A DNA stretch of 5,309 nucleotides from Cyanobacteriota bacterium (GCA_027482985.1 JAIXVO010000568.1:1-5309), one strand, 5' to 3'; positions 1 through 5,100 are shown, counted from the first letter of the stretch. The notes: generated by a model from the sequence alone, not told the origin. Numbers and translations are program-made.

Positions 1-793
1 GATGGGAATGTTGCAGCGGCAAATCCAGGTAAGGCAAGACATTCGGCGTTTCCCGCATGGCCTCAATCACAGCGGGAGTCAAACCGGTGGGATAGGCATA
101 GTGCATCCGAATCCACGGCACATCCACTGATCCCAGCGCTCTCAGCAATTCCGCCAACTTCGGCTGACCATAAAGATCCAAGCCGTAATTCGTCGTGATT
201 TGAGAGATCAGGATAATTTCCTGCACCCCTTCCGCCGCGAGTTGTTCCGCTTCCGCGACGATGGATTCAATCGATCGCGATCGCTGGTTGCCGCGCAAAT
301 GGGGAATGATGCAGAACGCACAGCGATAATCACAACCTTCGGCAATCCGCAAGTAGGCAACCCCTTCTGTCGTCGTCCGATAGCGAGGCGTGGTTTCATC
401 GGCAATGTAGGTCGGTTCTGGGGAAACTTCTTTCACCCGTTCGCCCGTTTCGGCTCGTTCAATCACATCCACAATCTTGTGATAATCGCCCGTGCCCACC
501 AGCGCTACCGCTTCGGGGATCTCCTGCAACAACTCATCCTGGAAGTGTTGCGCCATGCAGCCCGTAATCACAATTTTTTTGTCTGCTGCCGCCAGTTCTA
601 CCAGCGTCCGCACCGATTCTTCGCGAGCCGCTTGAATAAAACTACAAGTGTTGACAATGACGTAATCGGCTAATTCTTCGTTGGCATCAACTGCGTATCC
701 AGCTTGTGCCAGTAACCCCAACATATGTTCTGTGTCAATCCGATTCTTCTCACATCCCAGGTGAGAGACGGCAATGCTTGGCTTATTGCCCAT
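1..793 (-). CDS. rimO: Ribosomal protein S12 methylthiotransferase RimO, N-terminal part (cut by window edge)
   Basis: RimO is a cytosolic radical-SAM enzyme that adds a methylthio group to a conserved aspartate of ribosomal protein S12. I translated the reverse complement from the ATG at 793 and it stays open for 264 codons to base 2. The N-terminal methylthiotransferase domain opens [20 protein letters not shown] and has the three cluster cysteines C14, C50 and C79. The radical-SAM CxxxCxxC follows at C154, C158 and C161 ([13 protein letters not shown]). Then come LRGNQRSRS (residues 166-174), [13 protein letters not shown] and, near the cut, LDLPLQH. The IIPxLRGxxRSR and TTxYGLDLYG wording is RimO-like rather than MiaB-like. 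The family is usually about 430-440 residues, so the end of the radical-SAM domain and the TRAM domain lie beyond the left edge. AGAGGT lies just before the start codon, with short spacing. No frameshift is seen. Confidence 0.96.
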   Translation of the reverse strand, partial: MGNKPSIAVSHLGCEKNRIDTEHMLGLLAQAGYAVDANEELADYVIVNTCSFIQAAREESVRTLVELAAADKKIVITGCMAQHFQDELLQEIPEAVALVGTGDYHKIVDVIERAETGERVKEVSPEPTYIADETTPRYRTTTEGVAYLRIAEGCDYRCAFCIIPHLRGNQRSRSIESIVAEAEQLAAEGVQEIILISQITTNYGLDLYGQPKLAELLRALGSVDVPWIRMHYAYPTGLTPAVIEAMRETPNVLPYLDLPLQHSH

Positions 794-944
794 GTACCTC
801 TATTGCTTATTGCTAAAGGACTGTCTCGTCTCAAGCTGTAGCGATCGCGTGTGCGACGGACTCATCCCCTCGCTTTAATCCAGCAGCAGAAAACTGCTAT
901 GACTGCACTTTGCTGCAATCGCTCAGATATTGCTTACATTGACC

Positions 945-973
945 ATAATAGCGCAAAAAATCGAATATTACGA
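945..973 (-). promoter_or_regulatory. Possible sigma-70 type promoter for rimO
   Basis: On the minus strand TATTAT (950-945) is a good -10 hexamer. The hexamer 17 bases upstream is TCGTAA (973-968), a poor -35 match (3 of 6). Transcription would start near 938, giving a leader of about 145 bases before rimO. The surrounding AT-rich stretch (about 941-985) stands out from GC-rich flanks. This is weak sequence evidence only. Confidence 0.22.
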
Positions 974-1058
974 TATTTTACAAAATTGGTGCGGACGGCG
1001 GTGCCTTGGGAAGCGGGGATCACGCCCGCGTCAGGCAGTGGCTCCCCTTGATCTCACT

Positions 1059-2081
1059 TCAATAGTGGTGAATACCGTGCAACTGCACTTCCTCGTAAGC
1101 TGCGAGTTGGTCTTTCAAGTCTTGATTCTGGTCTTCGATCTGCTTCAGTTCCGCCAATCGAGTCAAAATCGAGCGACTGAAATGGTCAGAGTCGGGCAGT
1201 TGATCGGCAATCCAGGTCGTTTCGACTTCAATATCAATCATTCTCAAGGTGCGCTCATATTCCCGCACCAGGCGTTGATTGTTGACCAATTGTTGTTTCA
1301 GCAAGTTCATCGCATGGTTGGCCCGATGAATCCGCGCCGCATACAGAGCGGGATCAATCTGAGACATTTTTTGTTTCAACGTCTCTAATTGATGGATCAA
1401 CATCTGGGTGGCTTTGTGCTCATGCTGCAATTCGCCCACCCGCTGTTCCAGCTTGCGTTGTTGAGCCAGCAGCCGTTGGTCTTGCAACAACCGTTTCCCC
1501 AACCGCGCCTGCCCTTCGAGCGGGGGACTCGTGAGGTTGGCGGTATTGGAAAATTTGAAGTAGCTGAGCAACCCGATCGCACTCAACCCCGCAGTGACAA
1601 ACCAATTCCAGCCGCCCAAAAAGGAGAGGGTGAGTAAACAACCCATCGCGATCAGGAACAGCGCCAGGTGTCGACTCGTACTGGGCACCGGGGTCGGCAG
1701 AATGTACTGCTTCCCGGTGGTGTGATTGGCGATCGCCACCAGTTTTTGCATCACATAACCCTGCATAGTGTATAACACAGACATGATATCGCCCGAATTG
1801 ACGGGGACGCTGTCGGCCTTGCCAGGGACGGAAAACTGGAGTTGTTTAAGGGTGCGATCGGCGGTCGTAATTTGAAAACTGTAGTGTCGCTTGTAGAAGC
1901 TGGGCAGCGTGGATTTGAGGAACAGGAGAACTTCCTGCATCGTCGTGCGTTGGGAGAGTTTTCCGTAGACGACCCCGTACTCACGCTTACAAGACAGACA
2001 TTTCACCTGCTGATGCGAGGCTTTATGGTGCAAATCGGCGATCGCGCGATCGCACGTCGGACAATTGAGGGAAAGTTTCAT
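1059..2081 (-). CDS. Uncharacterised protein: N-terminal zinc ribbon, two membrane helices, C-terminal coiled coil
   Basis: I do not recognise a named family. From the ATG at 2081 the product has 340 residues. It opens MKLSLNCPTCD with a CxxC (C7, C10) and a second CxxC at C28 and C31, a four-cysteine zinc-ribbon layout. A mixed region of about 95 residues follows. Two closely spaced hydrophobic segments (about 138-156 and 158-176, FLIAMGCLLTLSFLGG then FVTAGLSAIGLLSYF) form a likely membrane hairpin. The last 150 residues are rich in Q, L, E, K and R and look like coiled coil (about 191-240 and 305-331), ending LHGIHHY. The short hairpin between helices suggests that both ends face the same side, probably the cytoplasm. 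An in-frame ATG at 2108 would add nine residues (MLPVPESRL). I prefer 2081 because the ribbon then starts the protein, but ribosome-binding evidence is weak for both. Function unknown. Confidence 0.85.
   Translation of the reverse strand: MKLSLNCPTCDRAIADLHHKASHQQVKCLSCKREYGVVYGKLSQRTTMQEVLLFLKSTLPSFYKRHYSFQITTADRTLKQLQFSVPGKADSVPVNSGDIMSVLYTMQGYVMQKLVAIANHTTGKQYILPTPVPSTSRHLALFLIAMGCLLTLSFLGGWNWFVTAGLSAIGLLSYFKFSNTANLTSPPLEGQARLGKRLLQDQRLLAQQRKLEQRVGELQHEHKATQMLIHQLETLKQKMSQIDPALYAARIHRANHAMNLLKQQLVNNQRLVREYERTLRMIDIEVETTWIADQLPDSDHFSRSILTRLAELKQIEDQNQDLKDQLAAYEEVQLHGIHHY
2038..2053. repeat. Two adjacent HIP1 octamers (GCGATCGC)
   Basis: HIP1 is an over-represented palindrome of many cyanobacterial genomes. 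Two copies abut at 2038-2045 and 2046-2053, inside the zinc-ribbon gene (codons for the segment between the two CxxC pairs). Other exact copies start at 277, 841, 1729, 2375, 2768, 3257, 3456, 3698, 4162, 4375, 4885 and 5250. That is 14 copies in 5.3 kb by eye, in both genes and gaps. The copy at 3257 lies in the first codons of ycf3. Confidence 0.9.
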
Positions 2082-2123
2082 CAACCTTGATTCAGGAACG
2101 GGCAGCATCCCGTCGATGAGAGG

Positions 2124-2152
2124 AGACGACTCAACGCAGCAAAGCGTCGTCT
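2124..2152 (-). repeat. Inverted repeat upstream of the zinc-ribbon gene
   Basis: AGACGAC (2124-2130) pairs perfectly with GTCGTCT (2146-2152) across a 15-base loop. The loop can form further pairs (ACGC with GCGT in an alternative fold). It lies 16-44 bases upstream of the ATG at 2108 and 43-71 upstream of the ATG at 2081, so it is probably in the leader of that gene. No U-run follows in either direction, so it is not an obvious terminator. Confidence 0.4.
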
Positions 2153-2212
2153 ATGGATCTTAACGATTACACCCTGGAACCGAGAGCTTGAACAGGAACC
2201 ACTTTACAAATC

Positions 2213-2273
2213 AAAAAATTAACCGATAAGGAAAATCACTAGCCAGGATGAGCCAGTGATTCAGGTCTTTTTT
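2213..2273 (-). terminator. Probable terminator downstream of gatC
   Basis: AATCACT (2234-2240) pairs with AGTGATT (2255-2261), extended by two more pairs after one mismatch. Read on the minus strand, the stem is followed by TT, CC and T-rich sequence, with a T6 run at 2218-2213. On the plus strand a T6 run (2268-2273) follows the stem by six bases, so the element is nearly symmetrical. It starts about 35 bases past the gatC stop, where gatC transcription should end before the next minus-strand gene. The U-runs are displaced, so efficiency is uncertain. Confidence 0.45.
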
Positions 2274-2296
2274 CTAGACAAACGTCTTATTACTCT

Positions 2297-2593
2297 TTAC
2301 TCGCTGGTATTCACAATTCTGGGAACTTTGAAAAATTCCCCATCCCGATCCGGTGCACCCTCTAAAATCTCTTCGCGATCGCTGTAAGTCTGGAGCTGAT
2401 CCTGACGCGTCACATTACTCACATCGATCGCCCGCGTCGTTGGCGGCACATCCGTCACATCCAACTCACTCAACTGCTCAAAATAATCCAGAATGCCGCT
2501 CAACTGACCCGCAAACTGCTGTTCTTCATCTGGAGTCAATTCCAACCGCGCCAGCAGAGCAACTTTACGAACTTCTTCAGGGGTAAGAGACAT
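2297..2593 (-). CDS. gatC: Asp-tRNA(Asn)/Glu-tRNA(Gln) amidotransferase subunit C
   Basis: GatC is the small subunit of the GatCAB complex. That complex converts mischarged Glu-tRNA(Gln) (and Asp-tRNA(Asn) in some organisms) to the correct amide form in the cytosol; GatC braces the GatA-GatB contact. The 98-residue product begins MSLTPEEVRKVALLARLELT, the standard GatC opening. It continues with LSGILDYFEQLSELD and VPPTTR (about residues 31-54), and ends with the signature FFKVPRI (87-93). Length fits the family. I chose the ATG at 2593. The frame stays open upstream to 2653, but that part translates a low-complexity pyrimidine tract and has no GatC similarity. No clear ribosome-binding site precedes the ATG; the leader is C/T-rich. 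gatA and gatB are not in the window, so gatC stands apart from its partners. Confidence 0.95.
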   Translation of the reverse strand: MSLTPEEVRKVALLARLELTPDEEQQFAGQLSGILDYFEQLSELDVTDVPPTTRAIDVSNVTRQDQLQTYSDREEILEGAPDRDGEFFKVPRIVNTSE

Positions 2594-2594
2594 A

Positions 2595-2645
2595 GGAGTT
2601 GAGGAATAGGAGGGAGGGGAAAGAATGGTGGGGAGGAGAAGGCAG
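2595..2645. repeat. Purine-rich tract (pyrimidine-rich on the gatC sense strand)
   Basis: Nearly all bases are A or G on the plus strand, with G runs such as GGAGGGAGGGG and GGTGGGGAGGAG. On the minus strand it is a C/T tract ending a few bases before the gatC ATG, where a ribosome-binding site would normally sit. It resembles the tracts at 3325-3369 and 3487-3541 in composition and orientation relative to the nearest gene. Confidence 0.6.
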
Positions 2646-2654
2646 GAAATCATC

Positions 2655-2678
2655 GTAGAGGCGTTTCACCAAACGCCT
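2655..2678. repeat. Palindromic repeat beginning GTAGAGGCG
   Basis: AGGCGTTT (2659-2666) and AAACGCCT (2671-2678) form a perfect 8-bp stem with a four-base loop (CACC). The head GTAGAGGCG matches the head GTAGAGACG of the palindrome at 3396-3421. I recall such GTAGAGACG palindromes as dispersed intergenic repeats in filamentous cyanobacteria. Its position past the ycf3 stop means it could also help end or stabilise that transcript, though no U-run follows. Confidence 0.65.
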
Positions 2679-2682
2679 GCCT

Positions 2683-2706
2683 AGTTGCGGCATGAACTTG
2701 GCAACT
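2683..2706. repeat. Inverted repeat AGTTGC/GCAACT
   Basis: AGTTGC (2683-2688) and GCAACT (2701-2706) form a perfect 6-bp stem around a 12-base loop. It lies between the palindromes at 2655-2678 and 2707-2731 and makes three consecutive potential hairpins between gatC and ycf3. Confidence 0.4.
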
Positions 2707-2731
2707 GTGGGGTGGGCATCTTGCCGCCCAC
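2707..2731. repeat. Degenerate GGGCGGGC-ATCTT-GCCCGCCC type palindrome
   Basis: GTGGG (2707-2711) pairs with CCCAC (2727-2731) and GGC with GCC around ATCTT (2718-2722), with unpaired bases in between. The arrangement TGGGCATCTTGCC is recognisable as a decayed copy of a GGGCGGGCATCTTGCCCGCCC-like palindrome that I recall as frequent in cyanobacterial intergenic DNA. It begins 16 bases past the ycf3 stop and may act as the 3' end structure of that transcript. Confidence 0.5.
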
Positions 2732-2747
2732 GTTAATAGATGAGCCG

Positions 2748-3269
2748 CTAAAAGTAAACATCCATCTGCGATCGCCCAGTGGTCTTTAGCCAGTTTTGGG
2801 CTTCGATGTAGTTGTTGGGAGCTTGCCGAATGGCGCGTTTCCAAAAATCGGCAGCCTGGTCAAAATACCCTTCGGCTTCCTCGTCGTTGCCTGCTTCCTG
2901 CGCTTTTTCGCCCTTGTAGTGAAAAATCACAGCGATATTGTTCAACGCCTGCGGCAACCGGGGATTTAACTCCACCGCCTGATAGTAATACTCCAGCGCC
3001 TCATCCAGGTCACCGTTGCTGGCTTTGATCAGCCCAATGTTGTAGAGCACGTAGCTGCGATCGTTGGTATCTTCTTCCAGCTTCAACGCCTCAAAATAAT
3101 TCTCCAGCGCCTCTGCATATTCCCCGTCCGCCTGGGCAGACATGCCATCCCGGTAATAGGCAAAAGCTTCCTTCTCTTTTTTGCTGGCAGGCATAATCTT
3201 CAAAATAATGTCCGCCATGACAGTAAAGCTTTTGTCGATGAAGTTGTCGTTGCGTTGCGATCGCGGCAT
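2748..3269 (-). CDS. ycf3: Photosystem I assembly protein Ycf3
   Basis: Ycf3 is a tetratricopeptide-repeat chaperone on the stromal/cytoplasmic face of thylakoids that helps assemble photosystem I subunits. The 173-residue product has the conserved opening [20 protein letters not shown]. It has three TPR-like units: about 35-68 ([20 protein letters not shown]), 72-105 ([20 protein letters not shown]) and 109-152, where the last has the acidic insertion typical of Ycf3 ([20 protein letters not shown]). The motif [17 protein letters not shown] (150-166) is a hallmark. Length and both ends match cyanobacterial Ycf3, so the ATG at 3269 is secure. No signal peptide or membrane helix is visible, as expected for a peripheral protein. 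A TACACT hexamer (3306-3301, minus strand) could be the -10 element, without a recognisable -35. The gene is divergent from the DUF362 gene. Confidence 0.98.
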   Translation of the reverse strand: MPRSQRNDNFIDKSFTVMADIILKIMPASKKEKEAFAYYRDGMSAQADGEYAEALENYFEALKLEEDTNDRSYVLYNIGLIKASNGDLDEALEYYYQAVELNPRLPQALNNIAVIFHYKGEKAQEAGNDEEAEGYFDQAADFWKRAIRQAPNNYIEAQNWLKTTGRSQMDVYF

Positions 3270-3324
3270 AACGAATGAGACCTACTCCGAAACGACTTCT
3301 AGTGTAGCGCTCAGCGGGCACAGC

Positions 3325-3369
3325 GGGATAGGGAGGGGGAGGAATGGGAGGGAGGTAAGGGAGGTGGGG
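3325..3369 (+). repeat. G-rich tract with quadruplex potential
   Basis: Seven runs of three or more G occur within 45 bases (3325, 3331, 3335, 3346, 3350, 3359 and 3366), separated by short A/T-containing spacers. This meets the usual G-quadruplex pattern on the plus strand. On the ycf3 sense strand it is a C/T tract located about 56-100 bases before the start codon, beside the presumed promoter. Confidence 0.6.
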
Positions 3370-3389
3370 AATATCGCGGAATATCGGGG
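3370..3389. repeat. Tandem decamer AATATCGCGG/AATATCGGGG
   Basis: Two adjacent 10-base units (3370-3379 and 3380-3389) differ at one position. A period near one helical turn would suit cooperative protein binding, but two copies could also be chance or slippage. Confidence 0.45.
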
Positions 3390-3395
3390 ATTGAC

Positions 3396-3421
3396 GTAGA
3401 GACGCGCCGTTGGCACGTCTC
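3396..3421. repeat. Palindromic repeat GTAGAGACG...CGTCTC
   Basis: GAGACG (3399-3404) pairs with CGTCTC (3416-3421), and GCC (3406-3408) with GGC (3412-3414) around the loop GTT, with one C-A mismatch. It shares its GTAGAGRCG head with the palindrome at 2655-2678. I recall this as a widely dispersed cyanobacterial intergenic palindrome type. It sits in the middle of the divergent promoter region. Confidence 0.65.
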
Positions 3422-3486
3422 ACGGAGGTTACGGGAGAAGCCAAGAATTTCAAGGGCGATCGCCAACCTTCTCACAAAAACATTTT

Positions 3487-3541
3487 CCTCCCCCTTCCTC
3501 CCCCTCCCTTCCCCTTCCTCCCCCCCCCCCTCCCTCCCTCT
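3487..3541 (+). repeat. C-rich polypyrimidine tract with an 11-C run
   Basis: About 55 bases contain only C and T, including C11 at 3520-3530 and many CCCC/CCC runs. The complementary strand meets the G-quadruplex pattern. It ends about 45 bases upstream of the DUF362 start codon, so it is in or near that leader. The long C run is likely to vary in length by slippage and to be error-prone in sequencing. Confidence 0.7.
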
Positions 3542-3585
3542 CCTCTGCTACGCTTTGAGGAAACCCAGTCGCGAGAGGATTACCC

Positions 3586-4545
3586 ATGCCATCGGTGAGT
3601 TTGATGCGGGCGCAATCGTATGAGTTGGAAGCGCTGAGACATAGCCTGGAAGCTTTACTGGAGCCGTTGGGCGGGATGGCGGCGATCGTGAAACCGGGCG
3701 ATCGCGTGTTGCTGAAACCGAATTTGTTGACGGGAGCAAAGCCGCAGAAGGAATGTGTGACCCGCCCTGAAATTGTGTACTGCGTGGCGCAAATGGTGCA
3801 GGCGGCAGGGGGACAGCCGTTTTTGGGAGATGGTCCGGCGTTTGGGACGGCAGCAGGGGTCGCACGGGCGAATGGCTACCTGCCGTTGATTGAGGACTTG
3901 CAACTGCCGATTATTGAATTTCATGGCAGTCGGTATGAAACGGTGAGTACAGAGTTTAATCACTTGTTGCTATCGAAAGAAGCAATGGATGCGGATGTGG
4001 TCATTAATCTGCCGAAAGTGAAATCCCATTGCCAATTAACGTTGACGATGGGGGTTAAGAATCTGTTTGGCTGTGTTCCCGGCAAGATGAAAGCCTGGTG
4101 GCACATGGAAGCGGGTAAAAGTCAGTCCCGGTTTGGCACGATGCTGGTGGAAACGGCACGCGCGATCGCCCCCAACCTCACCATTCTCGATGGCATCATC
4201 GGCCATGAAGGCAATGGCCCCAGCGGTGGCGAACCCCGCCCCTTAGAGCTGCTCGCCGCCTCCACCGATGTGTTTGCTCTGGATCGGGCGATCGTCGATA
4301 TCCTGCAAGTCGATCCCAGCCTGATTCCCACCATCGTCGCCTCTCAACGCCTGGGTCTGTGCCCCGACCTGGACGCGATCGCCTTTCCCTTGGCTCATCC
4401 CTCCCAGCTCCGCATCACCGATTGGCGCTTACCCGATCGCATGATGCCCATCGATTTCGGCATGCCCCGCGTCATGAAATCCACCTTCAAGCACCTTTAC
4501 ATCCGCTTCATCAAAGAACCCATGACTGCCTATAGCAGCCGCTAA
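3586..4545 (+). CDS. DUF362 domain-containing protein
   Basis: The 319-residue product has the DUF362 layout: VLLKPNLL (41-48), a GDGPAFGTA glycine-rich turn (81-89), NLPKVKSH (141-148), GVKNLFG (156-162) and DGIIGHEGNGPSGGEPR (202-218). The family's biochemical role is not established. Many members carry ferredoxin-type 4Fe-4S motifs, but this one has only scattered cysteines (C57, C66, C149, C163, C259) and no CxxC, so it is probably the cluster-free form. No signal peptide or membrane segment is evident. The start at 3586 is supported by GAGAGGA about seven bases upstream. Codon usage changes sharply inside the gene. The 11 prolines up to P143 use CCG nine times and CCC never; all 14 from P165 on use CCC, and Ile and Val move from ATT/GTG towards ATC/GTC. 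It is divergent from ycf3, but a functional link is unproven. Confidence 0.9.
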   Translation: MPSVSLMRAQSYELEALRHSLEALLEPLGGMAAIVKPGDRVLLKPNLLTGAKPQKECVTRPEIVYCVAQMVQAAGGQPFLGDGPAFGTAAGVARANGYLPLIEDLQLPIIEFHGSRYETVSTEFNHLLLSKEAMDADVVINLPKVKSHCQLTLTMGVKNLFGCVPGKMKAWWHMEAGKSQSRFGTMLVETARAIAPNLTILDGIIGHEGNGPSGGEPRPLELLAASTDVFALDRAIVDILQVDPSLIPTIVASQRLGLCPDLDAIAFPLAHPSQLRITDWRLPDRMMPIDFGMPRVMKSTFKHLYIRFIKEPMTAYSSR

Positions 4546-4621
4546 CCCGCCCTCACTCATAGGCTTCCTCCGGCCCTCTGCTTTCTGCCTTTACCCGCAG
4601 GGGGCAAAGCTTCACAAAAAC

Positions 4622-4656
4622 GTAACCGTTTGGTAACTGTTATTTCGTCTTATGTG
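4622..4656 (+). promoter_or_regulatory. Possible response-regulator direct repeat with a -10 element
   Basis: GTAACCGTT (4622-4630) and GTAACTGTT (4633-4641) are direct repeats with an 11-base period, differing at one base. This spacing is typical of sites for PhoB/OmpR-type regulators. A TATGTG hexamer begins at 4651, nine bases past the second repeat, the spacing at which such boxes replace the -35. Transcription would begin near 4663. The half-sites are not a clear match to a known cyanobacterial Pho box or HLR1 site, so the regulator is unknown. Confidence 0.3.
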
Positions 4657-4662
4657 ATCCTT

Positions 4663-4735
4663 CAGCAAACCAAATCGGATTCGCTATGTTGAAACAGTAG
4701 GAAGGTGTGGTCGAGTAACACCCTCCCCTTTTGTT
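4663..4735 (+). ncRNA. Candidate short leader RNA or attenuator before the 73-codon gene
   Basis: If the promoter candidate at 4651 is used, the transcript to the terminator at 4700-4735 would be about 70 bases. It includes a four-codon frame ATG TTG AAA CAG TAG (4687-4701) whose stop overlaps the foot of the terminator stem. This could be a free small RNA, or the terminated leader of the gene that starts at 4766. It could also be just the distal 3' end of the DUF362 transcript. No match to a named RNA family is recognised. Confidence 0.25.
4700..4735 (+). terminator. Intrinsic terminator
   Basis: GGAAGGTGT (4700-4708) pairs with ACACCCTCC (4718-4726), eight pairs and one A-C mismatch around a nine-base loop. 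CC, TTTT, G and TTT follow. It lies 155 bases past the DUF362 stop and 30 bases before the next start codon. It therefore either ends the DUF362 unit or attenuates the 73-codon gene. Confidence 0.65.
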
Positions 4736-4765
4736 TCCTTTGTAATGCCCGTTTGGTGAAGTTGA

Positions 4766-4987
4766 ATGTCCCCAACCTTGTTACGTCAAATCTGGTCTCT
4801 GGTTGAGACAACCCAAACGAACTTGCTCCTGAATTTGGATGATGAAAGTCTGGTGCAATGTTTGCTCCGACAACTGAATACCGAGCGATCGCTAGACTCT
4901 TACGAAACGGCTCTCCTGAGTCGCTACCTGCAATCTCGGGTGCCGCTTATTCGCGATGTCGCCCTCAGCCGCCGCGCTTTGGTGTGA
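4766..4987 (+). CDS. Small hypothetical protein, 73 residues, leucine-rich and helical
   Basis: I cannot assign a function. The product opens MSPTLLRQIWSLVETTQTNL, contains LDDESLVQCLLRQL (24-37) and LDSYETALLSRYLQSRVPLIRDVA (43-66), and ends SRRALV. Eighteen of 73 residues are leucine, with heptad-like spacing interrupted by charged residues, so a compact helical bundle is likely. There is no signal peptide, membrane helix or metal motif, and one cysteine (C32). I recall similar 70-residue hypothetical proteins in cyanobacteria, but this is memory and was not checked. The start at 4766 is preceded by GGTGAAG at a plausible ribosome-binding distance. The terminator only 30 bases upstream suggests its own promoter or read-through control. 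Balanced amino-acid composition and the continuous helical pattern favour a real gene over a chance frame. Confidence 0.72.
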   Translation: MSPTLLRQIWSLVETTQTNLLLNLDDESLVQCLLRQLNTERSLDSYETALLSRYLQSRVPLIRDVALSRRALV

Positions 4988-5069
4988 GGGCACGGCAACG
5001 GGTCGATGGACGTTCGGCGCTGCTTAGTCAAGCCGCAGAGGTCAGCCAGCAAACGCCCAACCTCTTTCC

Positions 5070-5100
5070 AAGGAAAAACTCCTTTGCCCCTTAAATTTTT
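5070..5100 (+). terminator. Weak terminator candidate after the 73-codon gene
   Basis: AAGGA (5070-5074) and TCCTT (5080-5084) form a five-pair stem around AAAAC. It is followed, after TGCCCC, by TTAAATTTTT (5091-5100). The stem is short and the T-run displaced, so this is only a suggestion; it lies about 80 bases past the stop codon at 4987. Confidence 0.28.

Larger units (their letters stand above)
3270..3585. other. Divergent intergenic region between ycf3 and the DUF362 gene
   Basis: This 316-base gap must hold both promoters. From ycf3 outward it contains a TACACT -10 candidate (3301-3306, minus), a G-rich tract (3325-3369), a tandem decamer (3370-3389), a TTGACG hexamer (3391-3396) with no good -10 at the right distance, a palindrome (3396-3421), a HIP1 octamer (3456-3463) and a C-rich tract (3487-3541). 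The frames open here translate to proline-rich low-complexity peptides and are not genes. Confidence 0.7.

Noticed and set aside
200..673. 157-codon plus-strand frame opposite rimO
   Set aside because: It lies antisense to a clearly identified rimO reading frame with intact motifs; its composition (R, F, N-rich) is typical of a shadow frame.
1019..1036. GC-rich stem near 1019-1036 as a terminator for the zinc-ribbon gene
   Set aside because: GCGGG and CCCGC can pair, but no T-run follows on the minus strand, so it does not meet the intrinsic terminator pattern.
2594..2653. N-terminal extension of gatC from an ATG at 2653
   Set aside because: The extra 20 codons translate the pyrimidine tract (S/P/L-rich) and have no place in GatC, whose conserved opening starts at the ATG at 2593.
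3091..3598. Proline-rich frames in the ycf3/DUF362 gap (minus to 3453, plus from 3410)
   Set aside because: They translate the G-rich and C-rich tracts into low-complexity PPP segments and overlap ycf3 or the DUF362 start in other frames.
3655..3963. Minus-strand frames opposite the DUF362 gene
   Set aside because: Antisense shadows of a well-supported gene, with no domain recognised.
4575..4615. GCTTTCTGCC/GGCAAAGC inverted repeat as the DUF362 terminator
   Set aside because: The stem needs a two-base bulge and is followed by TTCACAAAAA rather than a T-run on the plus strand; the hairpin at 4700-4726 is far better.
4858..5094. 78-codon plus-strand frame overlapping the 73-codon gene
   Set aside because: Starts within the 73-codon gene in another frame, has no ribosome-binding site, and its Arg/Pro-rich composition looks like an off-frame reading.
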